Shown here piece after piece: positions 1 to 7,070 of a stretch of 33,321 nucleotides of DNA. The stretch covers positions 1-33,321 of the forward strand of contig WVXN01000011.1 in assembly GCA_011773475.1 (NCBI GenBank), given 5' to 3'. Position numbers and translations under genes: made by a program. Numbering within the stretch: the first letter of the stretch is position 1; the number at the start of each line of letters is the position of its first letter. Origin of the DNA: Candidatus Aenigmatarchaeota archaeon (lineage in GTDB: Archaea > Aenigmatarchaeota > Aenigmatarchaeia > Aenigmatarchaeales > Aenigmatarchaeaceae). Under the pieces are notes generated by a model. That model did not search any database. It worked only from the letters and a program-made list of their open reading frames with translations, and had not been told where the DNA came from.

Positions 1-414
1 GAAGGTTGGCTTGGAATAATTGTATATCTTTTTCTAGGTTTCGTTATTGCTTATGGAGTTAATATTGGTTTAGGCTTTATTTTAGAAACACAAACCCCTG
101 TAGTTGCTGTTTTTTCAGACAGCATGGTACCAACATTTTATAAAGGAGACATGATAATGGTGTACGGCGAAGAAAATATTAAAGTTGGTGATATTGTTGT
201 TTTTGATTCCCCTGATAAAAAATATCCCATAATTCATAGAGTTCATGAAATAAGAGATCGTGGAATAATAACTAAAGGAGATAATAATCCTTCAACTGAT
301 GAGAGAACATGGGGTGTAATACCTTTGGAAAAAATTTATGGAAAAGCGTTTCTTAAAATTCCTATCTTAGGATGGGTGAAAATAATATTTGTAAAAATAA
401 CTGGTTTAGGTTAA
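1..414 (+). CDS. Signal peptidase I, Sec11-type (5' end outside window)
   Basis: The reading frame is open from base 1, so the true start lies upstream; the ATG at 124 is internal because it is the Met of the catalytic box. The visible part opens with a hydrophobic segment (about codons 4-33), the usual N-terminal membrane anchor. The box SDSMVPT (codons 39-45) carries the nucleophile Ser41, and YPIIHRV places a His where bacterial enzymes have Lys, as in the eukaryotic/archaeal Sec11 class. ITKGDNNPSTDE is the conserved C-terminal Asp box. The enzyme cleaves signal peptides from exported proteins at the outer membrane face; the secreted proteins encoded at 13.7, 25.9 and 32.2 kb are plausible clients. 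The family call is firm; the full length cannot be known here. Confidence 0.93.
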   Translation, partial: EGWLGIIVYLFLGFVIAYGVNIGLGFILETQTPVVAVFSDSMVPTFYKGDMIMVYGEENIKVGDIVVFDSPDKKYPIIHRVHEIRDRGIITKGDNNPSTDERTWGVIPLEKIYGKAFLKIPILGWVKIIFVKITGLG

Positions 415-475
415 TAAACGATAATTTTAAATAGTTCTTTTTATACAAATAAAAGATAAAATAAAAGGTTTTTTA

Positions 476-805
476 ATGGAGTTCTGTTCTAAATGTGGAG
501 GATTGATGATACCTAAAAAATCTGGTAGCCATGTTCTTCTTATATGTAGAAAATGTGGAAAAAAAAGAACTTCTAAAGAAAAGAAATTTAAAATAAGTGT
601 TCATACCGGAGGAGAAAAAGGAAAAATAATTGTTATTGATAAAAGATCAAAAGTTGATGTTTTACCAAAAACAACTATGCAATGTCCAAAATGTGAAAAT
701 GAAGAAGCTTATTGGTGGATGCAACAAATGAGAGCTGCTGACGAAGCACCAACAAGATTTTTTAAATGTACAAAATGTGGACATATATGGCGTGAGTACG
801 AGTGA
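476..805 (+). CDS. tfs: Transcription factor S (RNA polymerase cleavage factor)
   Basis: This is a 109-residue protein of typical TFS length. The N-terminal zinc ribbon has Cys4/Cys7 and Cys24/Cys27; the C-terminal ribbon has Cys70/Cys73 and Cys98/Cys101. The acidic pair Asp89-Glu90 in RAADEAPT is the tip that reaches into the polymerase active site to stimulate transcript cleavage in backtracked complexes, so this copy should be cleavage-competent. A TATA-like TTTAAATA lies at 425-432, about 45 bp before the ATG. The last six codons and the first 10 bp after the stop are copied exactly at 3147-3175. Confidence 0.95.
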   Translation: MEFCSKCGGLMIPKKSGSHVLLICRKCGKKRTSKEKKFKISVHTGGEKGKIIVIDKRSKVDVLPKTTMQCPKCENEEAYWWMQQMRAADEAPTRFFKCTKCGHIWREYE

Positions 806-815
806 TTTGATTTCA
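787..815 (+). repeat. 29-bp direct repeat, copy 1 (tfs 3' end)
   Basis: This segment covers the last codons and stop of tfs plus 10 bp downstream. It matches 3147-3175 base for base, and the flanking bases 786/3146 and 816/3176 differ. The copies are 2360 bp apart in the same orientation. A gene 3' end serving as one of two direct repeats is the usual look of an integrase attachment site, but no integrase gene is visible. Confidence 0.9.
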
Positions 816-860
816 ATTCCAATTTACATCTTTTTTAAAGAATTCTTAACCTATTAATAG

Positions 861-1457
861 TCATATATTAAAAATTATTCCAATAAAGAACAATAGCAAT
901 GTAGTAAATAAGCCTATTAAGGACATTTTTATTCCCCATATAATAACGTTTTCTTTCGATACTATTCCCAAGAAAATACCAAGTGTAAATAATATTAAAA
1001 GTGAGACTCCTATTAATCCATAAAACGCTATCATATAAGGTATTAAACCAAAACTTGTTAAAAACATTGGAATCAAAATTATGATAGCAAAAATAATTGG
1101 AGAGGCAGCAGCTATAATAGCAGAATAAAAAGATGCAAATCTTGCAGCTTCATTTATAATACTGTTATGAAATTTTGTTAACATTTTTCTTTCTAAGATT
1201 TTTGTATATCTTATTCTTTCTGCTCTTTCACTCATGAATGTACCAGAAAATCCAGATATTCCAATTGCTACACAAGTAGAAATTGTTGTGATGATTATTA
1301 TGCTTGGATCTCTCACATGTGCAATGTAACTTCCAATTACAATTCCTAGTACTGTTAAAATGCCATCAAATCCATTCATTACAAAATATCTTCTTACAAT
1401 TTCATCAACACTACTAATATCACGATATCTTTTTATTTTTTTAAGAAAATCTTTCAT
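861..1457 (-). CDS. VIT1/CCC1-like membrane transporter
   Basis: This 198-residue protein has five hydrophobic segments (about residues 28-48, 53-75, 112-135, 138-162 and 172-197). The first carries an NGFDGILTVLGIVIGS box resembling the DGI(V/L)T..G signature of the vacuolar iron transporter family, whose members move Fe(II) or Mn(II) across membranes. The loop after TM2 holds acidic and basic residues (MSERAERIRYTKILERK), where family members bind metal. It lies 7 bp downstream of the DUF211 gene, probably in one transcript. A second, shorter relative is at 25446-25919. Substrate cannot be read from the sequence. Confidence 0.75.
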   Translation of the reverse strand: MKDFLKKIKRYRDISSVDEIVRRYFVMNGFDGILTVLGIVIGSYIAHVRDPSIIIITTISTCVAIGISGFSGTFMSERAERIRYTKILERKMLTKFHNSIINEAARFASFYSAIIAAASPIIFAIIILIPMFLTSFGLIPYMIAFYGLIGVSLLILFTLGIFLGIVSKENVIIWGIKMSLIGLFTTLLLFFIGIIFNI

Positions 1458-1464
1458 AAAAATC

Positions 1465-1743
1465 TCAAGAAGAATGGGAAGACTCTTTTATTATTCTTTT
1501 ACCTGCATGAACAACATCAACTGATTGAATAGATGCACCCATTTTTTCCAAAACGTTATTTATTTTTTTAAAATCTAAATTTTTTCCTTCTATAGTTATT
1601 CTTACGCTTTCAACTTTTGTTTCTCTGTTGTATGTACGTACGTGTACACCCTCTACGAACTTTAATTTGGAAATTTCTTTTGCCACATCCATAATTGTAG
1701 GTGTATGTGGTTTAAGTACATCTAAGATGATTCTTCGTAACAT
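1465..1743 (-). CDS. DUF211 family protein
   Basis: This 92-residue protein begins MLRRIILDVLKPHTPTIMD and continues with VEGVHVRTYNRETKVE and VRITIEGKNLDFKKIN, the pattern of the archaeal DUF211 family (ferredoxin-like beta-alpha-beta fold, possible ligand or metal sensor). Length is typical. It precedes the VIT-like transporter by 7 bp, so it may adjust that transporter or sense the same ion; this is inferred only from position. The start is followed at once by the conserved N-terminus, so the start choice is secure. Confidence 0.85.
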   Translation of the reverse strand: MLRRIILDVLKPHTPTIMDVAKEISKLKFVEGVHVRTYNRETKVESVRITIEGKNLDFKKINNVLEKMGASIQSVDVVHAGKRIIKESSHSS

Positions 1744-1809
1744 TTTAAACCTCCAATTATTATTATAATCTTATTATTTAAGTACATGTTGATAGATAAA
1801 GATTAATAG

Positions 1810-2937
1810 TTACAATGGATCTTTCAAACCATGACCAGTCAGAATACAGACTATTTTTCCTTTTAACTTCTTGAGTTTCAACAATCCAGCAGTAGAAGCA
1901 GCACCAGCAGGTTCAACATAAAGTCCTTCCCTACTTGCCAATAGTTTAATTATCTTTCTCATCTCTTGATCTGTTACCTTTTCAGCCATACCTTTTGATT
2001 TTCTCAATGCGTTTAATGCTTTCAAACCATCTAAAGGATCTTCACACTCCATCGCAGTTGCAATAGTCCTTGGTTTTTTTACTGGTTCTATCATTTTCTT
2101 CCTCTTCTTGAAGGCGTTATATATTGGTGAACATCCTGATGCTTGTATCCCAATCATTTTTGGTAACTTGTCAATCATACCAACTTTCTTCAAATCAATG
2201 AAGGCATCCCATATTGCATATATCAAAGTACCATTGCCCATTGGACAAACAATATAATCAGGAACTCTCCAGTTCATCTGATCAGCAACCTCAAAACCAA
2301 CAGATTTTTCTCCTTCTTCTCGGTAAGGATAATCACCCATTAAATAGATACCAGTCTTTTCCGAATATCTTTCGCATTCCTTTGCTGCTTGGGAATATCT
2401 ACCTTTAACTCTTATTATATCAGCACCATAAGCCCGAATCTGTTTTATCTTTGGACCAGCAAAATCTTTAGGAAGAAATATTGCACATTTTATTCCTGCT
2501 TTTGCACAGTAAGCAGCAACTGAAGCACCCATGTTCCCCGTAGAAGCACAACAAACTTGTTTCATCCCTAACTCTACTGCTTTAGAGATCTCAACAGTTG
2601 TCCCCCTATCTTTGAAACTTCCAGTTGGATTCAAACCTTCATACTTGAGCCACACTTCTCTGTCTTTGTTAGAAAAATATTTAGATTTTATTAGAGGAGT
2701 ACCACCCTCAATTAAAGTGACTTTTTTGGATAAATCAATCAAAGGATAGAACATCCAATATTTCCAGTGCCACGGCATCTCTCTGACAAACGACTCTTTA
2801 AGTATCACTTCCTCTATTTTTTTGTAATCATAAATAATGTCTAAAGGTCCACTACATTTCTTACATTTGATTAAACTTTCTTTTGGTTTATGATTTTTAC
2901 CACATTTAACACAGACAAAAGCTTTGGCTAAAACCAT
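1810..2937 (-). CDS. thrC: Threonine synthase
   Basis: This 375-residue PLP enzyme converts O-phosphohomoserine to threonine and phosphate, the last step of threonine synthesis. An N-terminal zinc ribbon (Cys9/Cys12, Cys25/Cys28) is followed by the fold-type II PLP core; Lys109 in PTGSFKDRG is the Schiff-base lysine, CASTGNMGASVAAY binds the cofactor phosphate, and CILTGHGLKDP closes the protein as in archaeal ThrC. No other threonine-pathway gene is in the window. It is transcribed away from the odd 2.9-4.4 kb region and lies between the two copies of the 29-bp repeat. Confidence 0.95.
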   Translation of the reverse strand: MVLAKAFVCVKCGKNHKPKESLIKCKKCSGPLDIIYDYKKIEEVILKESFVREMPWHWKYWMFYPLIDLSKKVTLIEGGTPLIKSKYFSNKDREVWLKYEGLNPTGSFKDRGTTVEISKAVELGMKQVCCASTGNMGASVAAYCAKAGIKCAIFLPKDFAGPKIKQIRAYGADIIRVKGRYSQAAKECERYSEKTGIYLMGDYPYREEGEKSVGFEVADQMNWRVPDYIVCPMGNGTLIYAIWDAFIDLKKVGMIDKLPKMIGIQASGCSPIYNAFKKRKKMIEPVKKPRTIATAMECEDPLDGLKALNALRKSKGMAEKVTDQEMRKIIKLLASREGLYVEPAGAASTAGLLKLKKLKGKIVCILTGHGLKDPL

Positions 2938-3146
2938 AGTTATTTATTGATTATTTTGAATAAAAAGTTTAGTAGTAAGTGATTAAATATCAATTGAAAT
3001 ATTTAATACTTTTCAATACTCACCAATGCCCTCCCAATACTCGTCAACAGTTATTCAATACCAAACAAATAAATCTAAGTTCTGCACATAAATATTATCA
3101 AGCGGTAAAAACAGTCAGAAAATCAGCATACTCTGTCAAGTTGTAC
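2938..3146. other. Intergenic stretch between thrC and second 29-bp repeat
   Basis: About 210 bp without a convincing gene. It contains an AAATATTTAA block near the thrC promoter and two CAATACTC words (3014-3021 and 3036-3043) in C-rich sequence unlike the neighbouring spacers. A 16-codon open frame on the minus strand (about 3098-3148) is too short to call. Composition suggests the foreign-looking region may begin here. Confidence 0.4.
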
Positions 3147-3175
3147 ATGGCGTGAGTACGAGTGATTTGATTTCA
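3147..3175 (+). repeat. 29-bp direct repeat, copy 2
   Basis: Exact copy of 787-815, here without the rest of tfs and in a non-coding setting 185 bp before the foreign-looking gene at 3360. The following 3176-3359 holds an A/T-rich tract (about 3220-3265) and nothing else I can name except the TATA box of the next gene. Confidence 0.9.
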
Positions 3176-3332
3176 TTGTAATTTTCTTAAACAGAGGGTA
3201 AAACAGTGGATGAAACCTCGGTTTTAATTTTTAATTTATAGAAAAAAACAAAAGTTTTTTATTCTGAGCTATTTTATAATTTCCTTTTTCCAGCTCTTAG
3301 ATTAACTCTTAAATTCTAAATTAAGAAAGATG

Positions 3333-3340
3333 TTTAAAGA
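3333..3340 (+). promoter_or_regulatory. TATA box of the 3360 gene
   Basis: TTTAAAGA sits 20-27 bp before the ATG at 3360 with no ribosome binding site between, so the message is probably leaderless. Confidence 0.45.
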
Positions 3341-3359
3341 TTAACTATTATCTCATATT

Positions 3360-4178
3360 ATGCCCAGCATAAATAGGGTGTACGAGAGCAGGAGACTCAC
3401 CGATAAGAATTTCAGCGAGTGGTTATCAAGCGAGAAACCCCTCAAGACATACGAGTTTCTAAAGGACTTTTGGAGAGCAGACATAAAACCGCCAAAATTA
3501 TCTGTAGGCGATGACACAACATTCAACCACCTTACTGACCCAAACGGCATCATAATAAGATTGGAGGATGAAGTGACACTTTGCAATATATTCGAGTTGC
3601 TCAACAACAAGCAACCTTTCAGTTCCATCGCAAAAGTCACTCTTGGAGAGGAAATGACTCACTATCTATCCTACCATCTTGCCCCAGACAACTTCGAAAA
3701 AGAAGAGGAATATAGATTGAAGTGGGTGAAAAGCAAAAGTGCAGAGGACTTCCTCAACTACGCCTCGCTGGGTTGCCAGTTAGAAGGCATAGGTTTCTTG
3801 GGAAGGAAAGCAGTGGCGGAAAGCCTCGACATTGAGAACTATGTAGAAATGTCGAACAATATCACCAAGTGCTCTATCCTTGTGGACAACAAAAAAATTT
3901 TCAAGGCTGACACGACAGGCATCGGACGAGCAGAAGTCGATAAGAACCTGCCTGTGTTTTTGAGAAATACATTTTCCTCCACGGGAGAGTTATCAATCTC
4001 TAAAGTATTTGAAAGAGAATACAAAGGAAGGTTTTCAGAATTGATAAGAAGAAGTCTTGACAGCGAGGCTTACAGGAACGAGTACATAGAATTCGTGAGG
4101 AACTACTTCCCGCGCTTCGGAGCAGTCGTTGACAGAAGCATGAAAGCGAATGTTTTTGATAGTACAGAAACCTTTTAA
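3360..4178 (+). CDS. Hypothetical protein of foreign composition
   Basis: I do not recognise this 272-residue protein. It has no signal peptide or membrane segment. One stretch, GEEMTHYLSYHLAPD (residues 96-110), has Glu97-Glu98, His101 and His106 and recalls a metal-binding helix, but it is not HExxH and I do not assign a protease. The gene stands out by base composition: its first 120 bases are 45-48% G+C, and codons such as GAC, AAC, CTC and GAG are common, against roughly 30-35% G+C and A/T-ending codons next door. It lies just after the second copy of the tfs 3'-end repeat and before a decayed gene remnant. Horizontal acquisition is the simplest reading. Confidence 0.7.
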   Translation: MPSINRVYESRRLTDKNFSEWLSSEKPLKTYEFLKDFWRADIKPPKLSVGDDTTFNHLTDPNGIIIRLEDEVTLCNIFELLNNKQPFSSIAKVTLGEEMTHYLSYHLAPDNFEKEEEYRLKWVKSKSAEDFLNYASLGCQLEGIGFLGRKAVAESLDIENYVEMSNNITKCSILVDNKKIFKADTTGIGRAEVDKNLPVFLRNTFSSTGELSISKVFEREYKGRFSELIRRSLDSEAYRNEYIEFVRNYFPRFGAVVDRSMKANVFDSTETF

Positions 4179-4219
4179 GAAACAATAAAAACTAATCAGT
4201 AAACACAAGATAACAATCA

Positions 4220-4430
4220 TTAAATTTTCATTGGATTTATGTCTTCAATTTTGCTTATTGTTCTGAATGGAAAATTCGTAGATAGTTCATGGTTCAGATT
4301 CCAAAAGCTTAAAACATGTTCATACTTTTGAGTCCAACCAACAACACCATCACAAGAGGATTATGATAAAACATTTAATGGTTTGTTATGGTCCGGTGTG
4401 CAGAAAAATGTAAACTTTTTAGCTGTGAAT
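4220..4430 (-). pseudogene. Possible decayed gene remnant
   Basis: On the minus strand one frame reads about 20 codons (including FFCTPDHNKPLNVLS), meets an in-frame TAA at 4361-4363, then runs 46 more codons (CDGVVGWTQKYEHVLSFWN and onward) to a TAA at 4220-4222. There is no start codon and the text is protein-like (Trp, Cys, balanced charge). It may be the C-terminal remnant of an older gene. This is weak evidence, but no other feature explains the 262-bp gap. Confidence 0.3.
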
Positions 4431-4440
4431 AAAAATCAAA

Positions 4441-5376
4441 TCACAGAATAAATATTGAAATCAAATAACCAGATAAAGCTCCTGTACAAACAAAAGGTAG
4501 AGCAGGCAATGCTCTAGGTTTCCTCGTTATGTAAAGTGTTAATAACAATAATCCTATCAAAGAACCGATCACAGTTATTATAGAATGAAATATTGTAAAC
4601 TTGTTTAAAATAGAAACAGAGAACATTAGAGGTATTACAATATCTCCTAAACCCAGTTGAAATACATGAACTTTCTTTTTAGCTCCTTTATGAGGTATAT
4701 ACTTAGCTTTTTTAAATTTGTGAGGCGCTGCAATCGTAAAGGCCATTGGTCTCTCCGTTATAGCTTTAGCCATTTTAACCATGTGTTTTGTTATAAAAAC
4801 TGAAACAAAATCATAGACAGACAAAATCATCATGAATATTATACAAGGAGTAATACCTAATAGCACTCCTAGAAGTGCACCTGCTCCAGATCCAGAAATT
4901 ATCGCAGCAACATTCTGGCTAACGATAGTGGGTCTAAAGACTTTCCAAGCAGTTAATGCTATTGCAAACAAGGAATTCAGAGTTAGAATATTAAATAGAA
5001 TAAATCCTATGGAACCTAAGGGTGAAAGTAAATAAGCAATAAAGCTTTCCCAGACAATCTGCATAGAAAAAGGTATTAAAAAGGAAAATGTTAGCCATGA
5101 AGAAGTAAAAATAACAAATGCTTCTACACCTCTTAAAAAAGATTTTCTAAATCTAATCACCAGCAGAATTCCTATAGTAGTTAATATTATAAAGCCGAAC
5201 AAAATGAATGAGTTCTCAGCTTTTTCAGGACTTACTCCAGGAACTATTCCTGGTCTTTTTTCTATTTTTCCAGCTTCTATGGCCTGATCTATAATTTCTA
5301 TGTATGTATTCCCGATATACAGGCCTATAATTTGTATTATCAAAAAAATTAGGATTATTGTTAGTATAGATTTCAT
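4441..5376 (-). CDS. Presenilin-like intramembrane aspartic protease (A22)
   Basis: This 311-residue polytopic membrane protein has all three presenilin/signal peptide peptidase signatures: SVYDF with catalytic Asp189, LGLGD with catalytic Asp245 (the GxGD motif), and PAL at 291-293. About nine hydrophobic segments are visible, and the loop between the two catalytic helices is short and basic (about residues 195-238), as in archaeal presenilin homologues. The enzyme should cut transmembrane helices within the membrane, perhaps clearing remnant signal peptides or processing anchored proteins. It lies alone, on the opposite strand from the foreign-looking gene upstream. The family assignment is strong; substrates are unknown. 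Confidence 0.9.
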   Translation of the reverse strand: MKSILTIILIFLIIQIIGLYIGNTYIEIIDQAIEAGKIEKRPGIVPGVSPEKAENSFILFGFIILTTIGILLVIRFRKSFLRGVEAFVIFTSSWLTFSFLIPFSMQIVWESFIAYLLSPLGSIGFILFNILTLNSLFAIALTAWKVFRPTIVSQNVAAIISGSGAGALLGVLLGITPCIIFMMILSVYDFVSVFITKHMVKMAKAITERPMAFTIAAPHKFKKAKYIPHKGAKKKVHVFQLGLGDIVIPLMFSVSILNKFTIFHSIITVIGSLIGLLLLTLYITRKPRALPALPFVCTGALSGYLISIFIL

Positions 5377-5529
5377 ATATAGATTAATGTTATTTTAATT
5401 TATAAAACAGTTAATATGTTTTAGATGAAAAAAGTTGAATCAATGATACCTTTTTAGTTTTTGTTTATTGATAAAATCTACTTTTAGATATGATTTTTTC
5501 AGAATCAAAATATTTTTAAATTAAGAATT

Positions 5530-5611
5530 ATAATATATCTCTTACCGTTTTGAGTTTATTCTTGGTCCAGCGGCTCAAGCAGTGGCGAGTTGGACCGTTT
5601 ACTCTTTTTTT
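5530..5611 (+). ncRNA. Candidate small RNA with terminator-like hairpin
   Basis: A TATA-like ATTATAATATAT (5527-5538) is followed about 25 bp later by a hairpin with arms GGTCCA (5564-5569) and TGGACC (5591-5596) and an inner CTC/GAG pair, then a run of seven T at 5605-5611. Promoter, structure and U-run line up on the plus strand although no plus-strand gene precedes them. The transcript would be about 50 nt and overlap the 3' end of the gene at 5599-6267 in antisense. On the minus strand the same hairpin would sit 3 nt after that gene's stop and could serve as its 3' end. Confidence 0.35.
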
Positions 5612-6267
5612 AAGCTAATCATATCAGTACAAAGTCTATATTCTATTTCATTTCTTGCTTCCCAAGGAGGAAAAACAGCATTTACAAAAACATTTTCAAA
5701 ATTATTAGTGAAACTACCAACCATTAAGTTCCTTACGCCTCTATTCTTTTCTCTCATTTTGTAAGGTCTATTAAATATATAATCCCCTTTTGATAGTCCC
5801 AGTTCCTCTATAGGAAATTTTAATTCTCCAACAACTTCAGAATAACTCGGAAGTTCGATTCTTTCCCCTTTTTTTATAATTTTTTTGTTTCCTCTTTTTT
5901 CAAAATCAGCTCCCCTGATCAAAAGAACATGTTTTCCTCTTCCCGGATTAGGCTCAATAATACCTGGAGCATAATCCCAATTTTTGTTTGGCCAACATAT
6001 GATATCGCTACTTCTTTCTGTTTTTACCATTAAAATAGCCTCCCTGATTTCCGAGTTAATATCGCTTAAAATCCTTAATGACTTTAAAAGCTCTGGTAAA
6101 GTGGGTATGCGGTATCTAAGTTCAAGTTTTCCAAGTTCTTCATAGATTTCAGACAAACCCAGTGGAGGAGATCCTTCTTCATTCCTTGTTGTGTGTATGC
6201 ATATGTTGATACCAACTTGTCCCAAAGGTATAAACTTCATATAGTTTGGTTTTTGAAAAGAAGTCAT
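5599..6267 (-). CDS. Hypothetical protein
   Basis: I do not recognise this 222-residue soluble protein. It has mixed alpha/beta character, no signal peptide, and several motifs that might be conserved in relatives: SEIYEELGKLELRYRIPTLPE, IICWPNKNWDYAPGIIEPN and FNRPYKMREKNRGVRNLMVG. It is divergent from hjc, separated by a 59-bp spacer that must hold both promoters. Codon use matches the neighbours. Its 3' end overlaps the candidate small RNA on the other strand. Confidence 0.75.
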   Translation of the reverse strand: MTSFQKPNYMKFIPLGQVGINICIHTTRNEEGSPPLGLSEIYEELGKLELRYRIPTLPELLKSLRILSDINSEIREAILMVKTERSSDIICWPNKNWDYAPGIIEPNPGRGKHVLLIRGADFEKRGNKKIIKKGERIELPSYSEVVGELKFPIEELGLSKGDYIFNRPYKMREKNRGVRNLMVGSFTNNFENVFVNAVFPPWEARNEIEYRLCTDMISLKKE

Positions 6268-6326
6268 AATTAAAATAAACCTAAGAAATAATTTAAGTTT
6301 ATTAATTTCTACAATTATTAAATATT

Positions 6327-6656
6327 ATGCCAAGAAGTCCTAAAGGTTCTAGAAGGGAAAGAGAATTCTTAGAATTCCTAACAAAAAAAGGTTTTGTTGT
6401 TCATAGGGTTGCTGGTTCTGGATTAAAAGAAGAAGCTATTTGTGATCTAGTTGCTGTTAAAAATGGAAAAGTACAATTCATAGAATGTAAGTCTAGAAAA
6501 AAAGTTTATTATTCTAAATTCCATCTTAATCAATTAAAAGAATTAATAAGAATTGCTAAAAAATGCAAGGCAAAACCTATTCTTGCTGTTAAATTGAATT
6601 ATAAAGACTGGCAAATATTTGATTTAAGTAAAAGAATACCAGAAAAGGTCGATTAA
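6327..6656 (+). CDS. hjc: Holliday junction resolvase Hjc
   Basis: This 109-residue archaeal resolvase cuts four-way junctions in recombination and fork repair. The start KGSRREREFLEFLTKKGF with the conserved Glu, RVAGSG, CDLVAV (Asp of the nuclease site) and FIECKSRK (the E-x-K pair) match the Hjc restriction-endonuclease-like fold. Length is normal. A TTTAAG box about 30 bp before the ATG and the absence of a ribosome binding site suggest a leaderless message. Its last 4 bp overlap the end of the convergent gene at 6653-7045. Confidence 0.95.
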   Translation: MPRSPKGSRREREFLEFLTKKGFVVHRVAGSGLKEEAICDLVAVKNGKVQFIECKSRKKVYYSKFHLNQLKELIRIAKKCKAKPILAVKLNYKDWQIFDLSKRIPEKVD

Positions 6657-7045
6657 ATTAAATATTTTAAAGCATTTTTTGACTTACCCAAAAAACATTC
6701 TATAATTTCTAAATCAATTAGAGATTTAACTTTACTTTTTACTTCTTTCTCAGGTGTTCCAAGATATCTAGATACTTTGAACACATATTCTTCTTTCCCT
6801 ATAAGCATATTTGAAACACCGTGATGAAATATTCTTCTAACTATATAATCTTCTAAAAGACCAGAATCTAATAGAAAATTAAGTGTATTTTTTGCTGTTT
6901 CTTCAGGTATTGCAAGATCTTTAGAGACTCTTGAAATATATTCATTTCTTCTTGTAACTGGAGTTTTTGTTTGGTAATAAAAATGATGAAATATTCTTCT
7001 AACTATAGGATCCTTTTCTAATATTATTTTTACATGGGTTTCCAT
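6653..7045 (-). CDS. Tandem-duplicated helix-turn-helix-like protein
   Basis: This 130-residue protein is made of two similar halves, each beginning with IVRRIFHH (about residues 14-21 and 68-75) and running through a pattern R/KxEYxxxVSxxLxxPEExxKxxxxxLxxxxLxE. Each half looks like a three-helix or winged-helix DNA-binding unit, so the protein may act like a covalent dimer; that is inference. The duplicated start of each half is also identical in DNA for 24 bp (6822-6845 and 6984-7007). It is convergent with hjc and lies 25 bp downstream of the DNA ligase gene on the same strand. No named family recognised. Confidence 0.7.
   Translation of the reverse strand: METHVKIILEKDPIVRRIFHHFYYQTKTPVTRRNEYISRVSKDLAIPEETAKNTLNFLLDSGLLEDYIVRRIFHHGVSNMLIGKEEYVFKVSRYLGTPEKEVKSKVKSLIDLEIIECFLGKSKNALKYLI
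6822..6845 (-). repeat. 24-bp intragenic direct repeat, copy 1
   Basis: Identical to 6984-7007, 162 bp (54 codons) away and in frame; it encodes the IVRRIFHH motif of the second half of the protein. Synonymous positions are also identical. Confidence 0.9.
6984..7007 (-). repeat. 24-bp intragenic direct repeat, copy 2
   Basis: Partner of 6822-6845, encoding IVRRIFHH of the first half of the protein. Confidence 0.9.
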
Positions 7046-7070
7046 TGTTTAAATAATAACAAATACAAAT

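Noticed and set aside
816..3146. Transposon or insertion sequence between the 29-bp repeats
   Set aside because: No transposase or terminal inverted repeats; the enclosed genes are ordinary metabolic and transport genes, so only an attachment-type origin is considered.
3645..3690. Zinc protease motif in the 3360 gene
   Set aside because: GEEMTHYLSYH is not HExxH, and no third ligand pattern or fold could be supported.
6822..7007. Possible CRISPR or short tandem array
   Set aside because: Only two copies, in frame inside one gene and encoding a repeated protein motif. I saw no CRISPR array or cas gene in the window.
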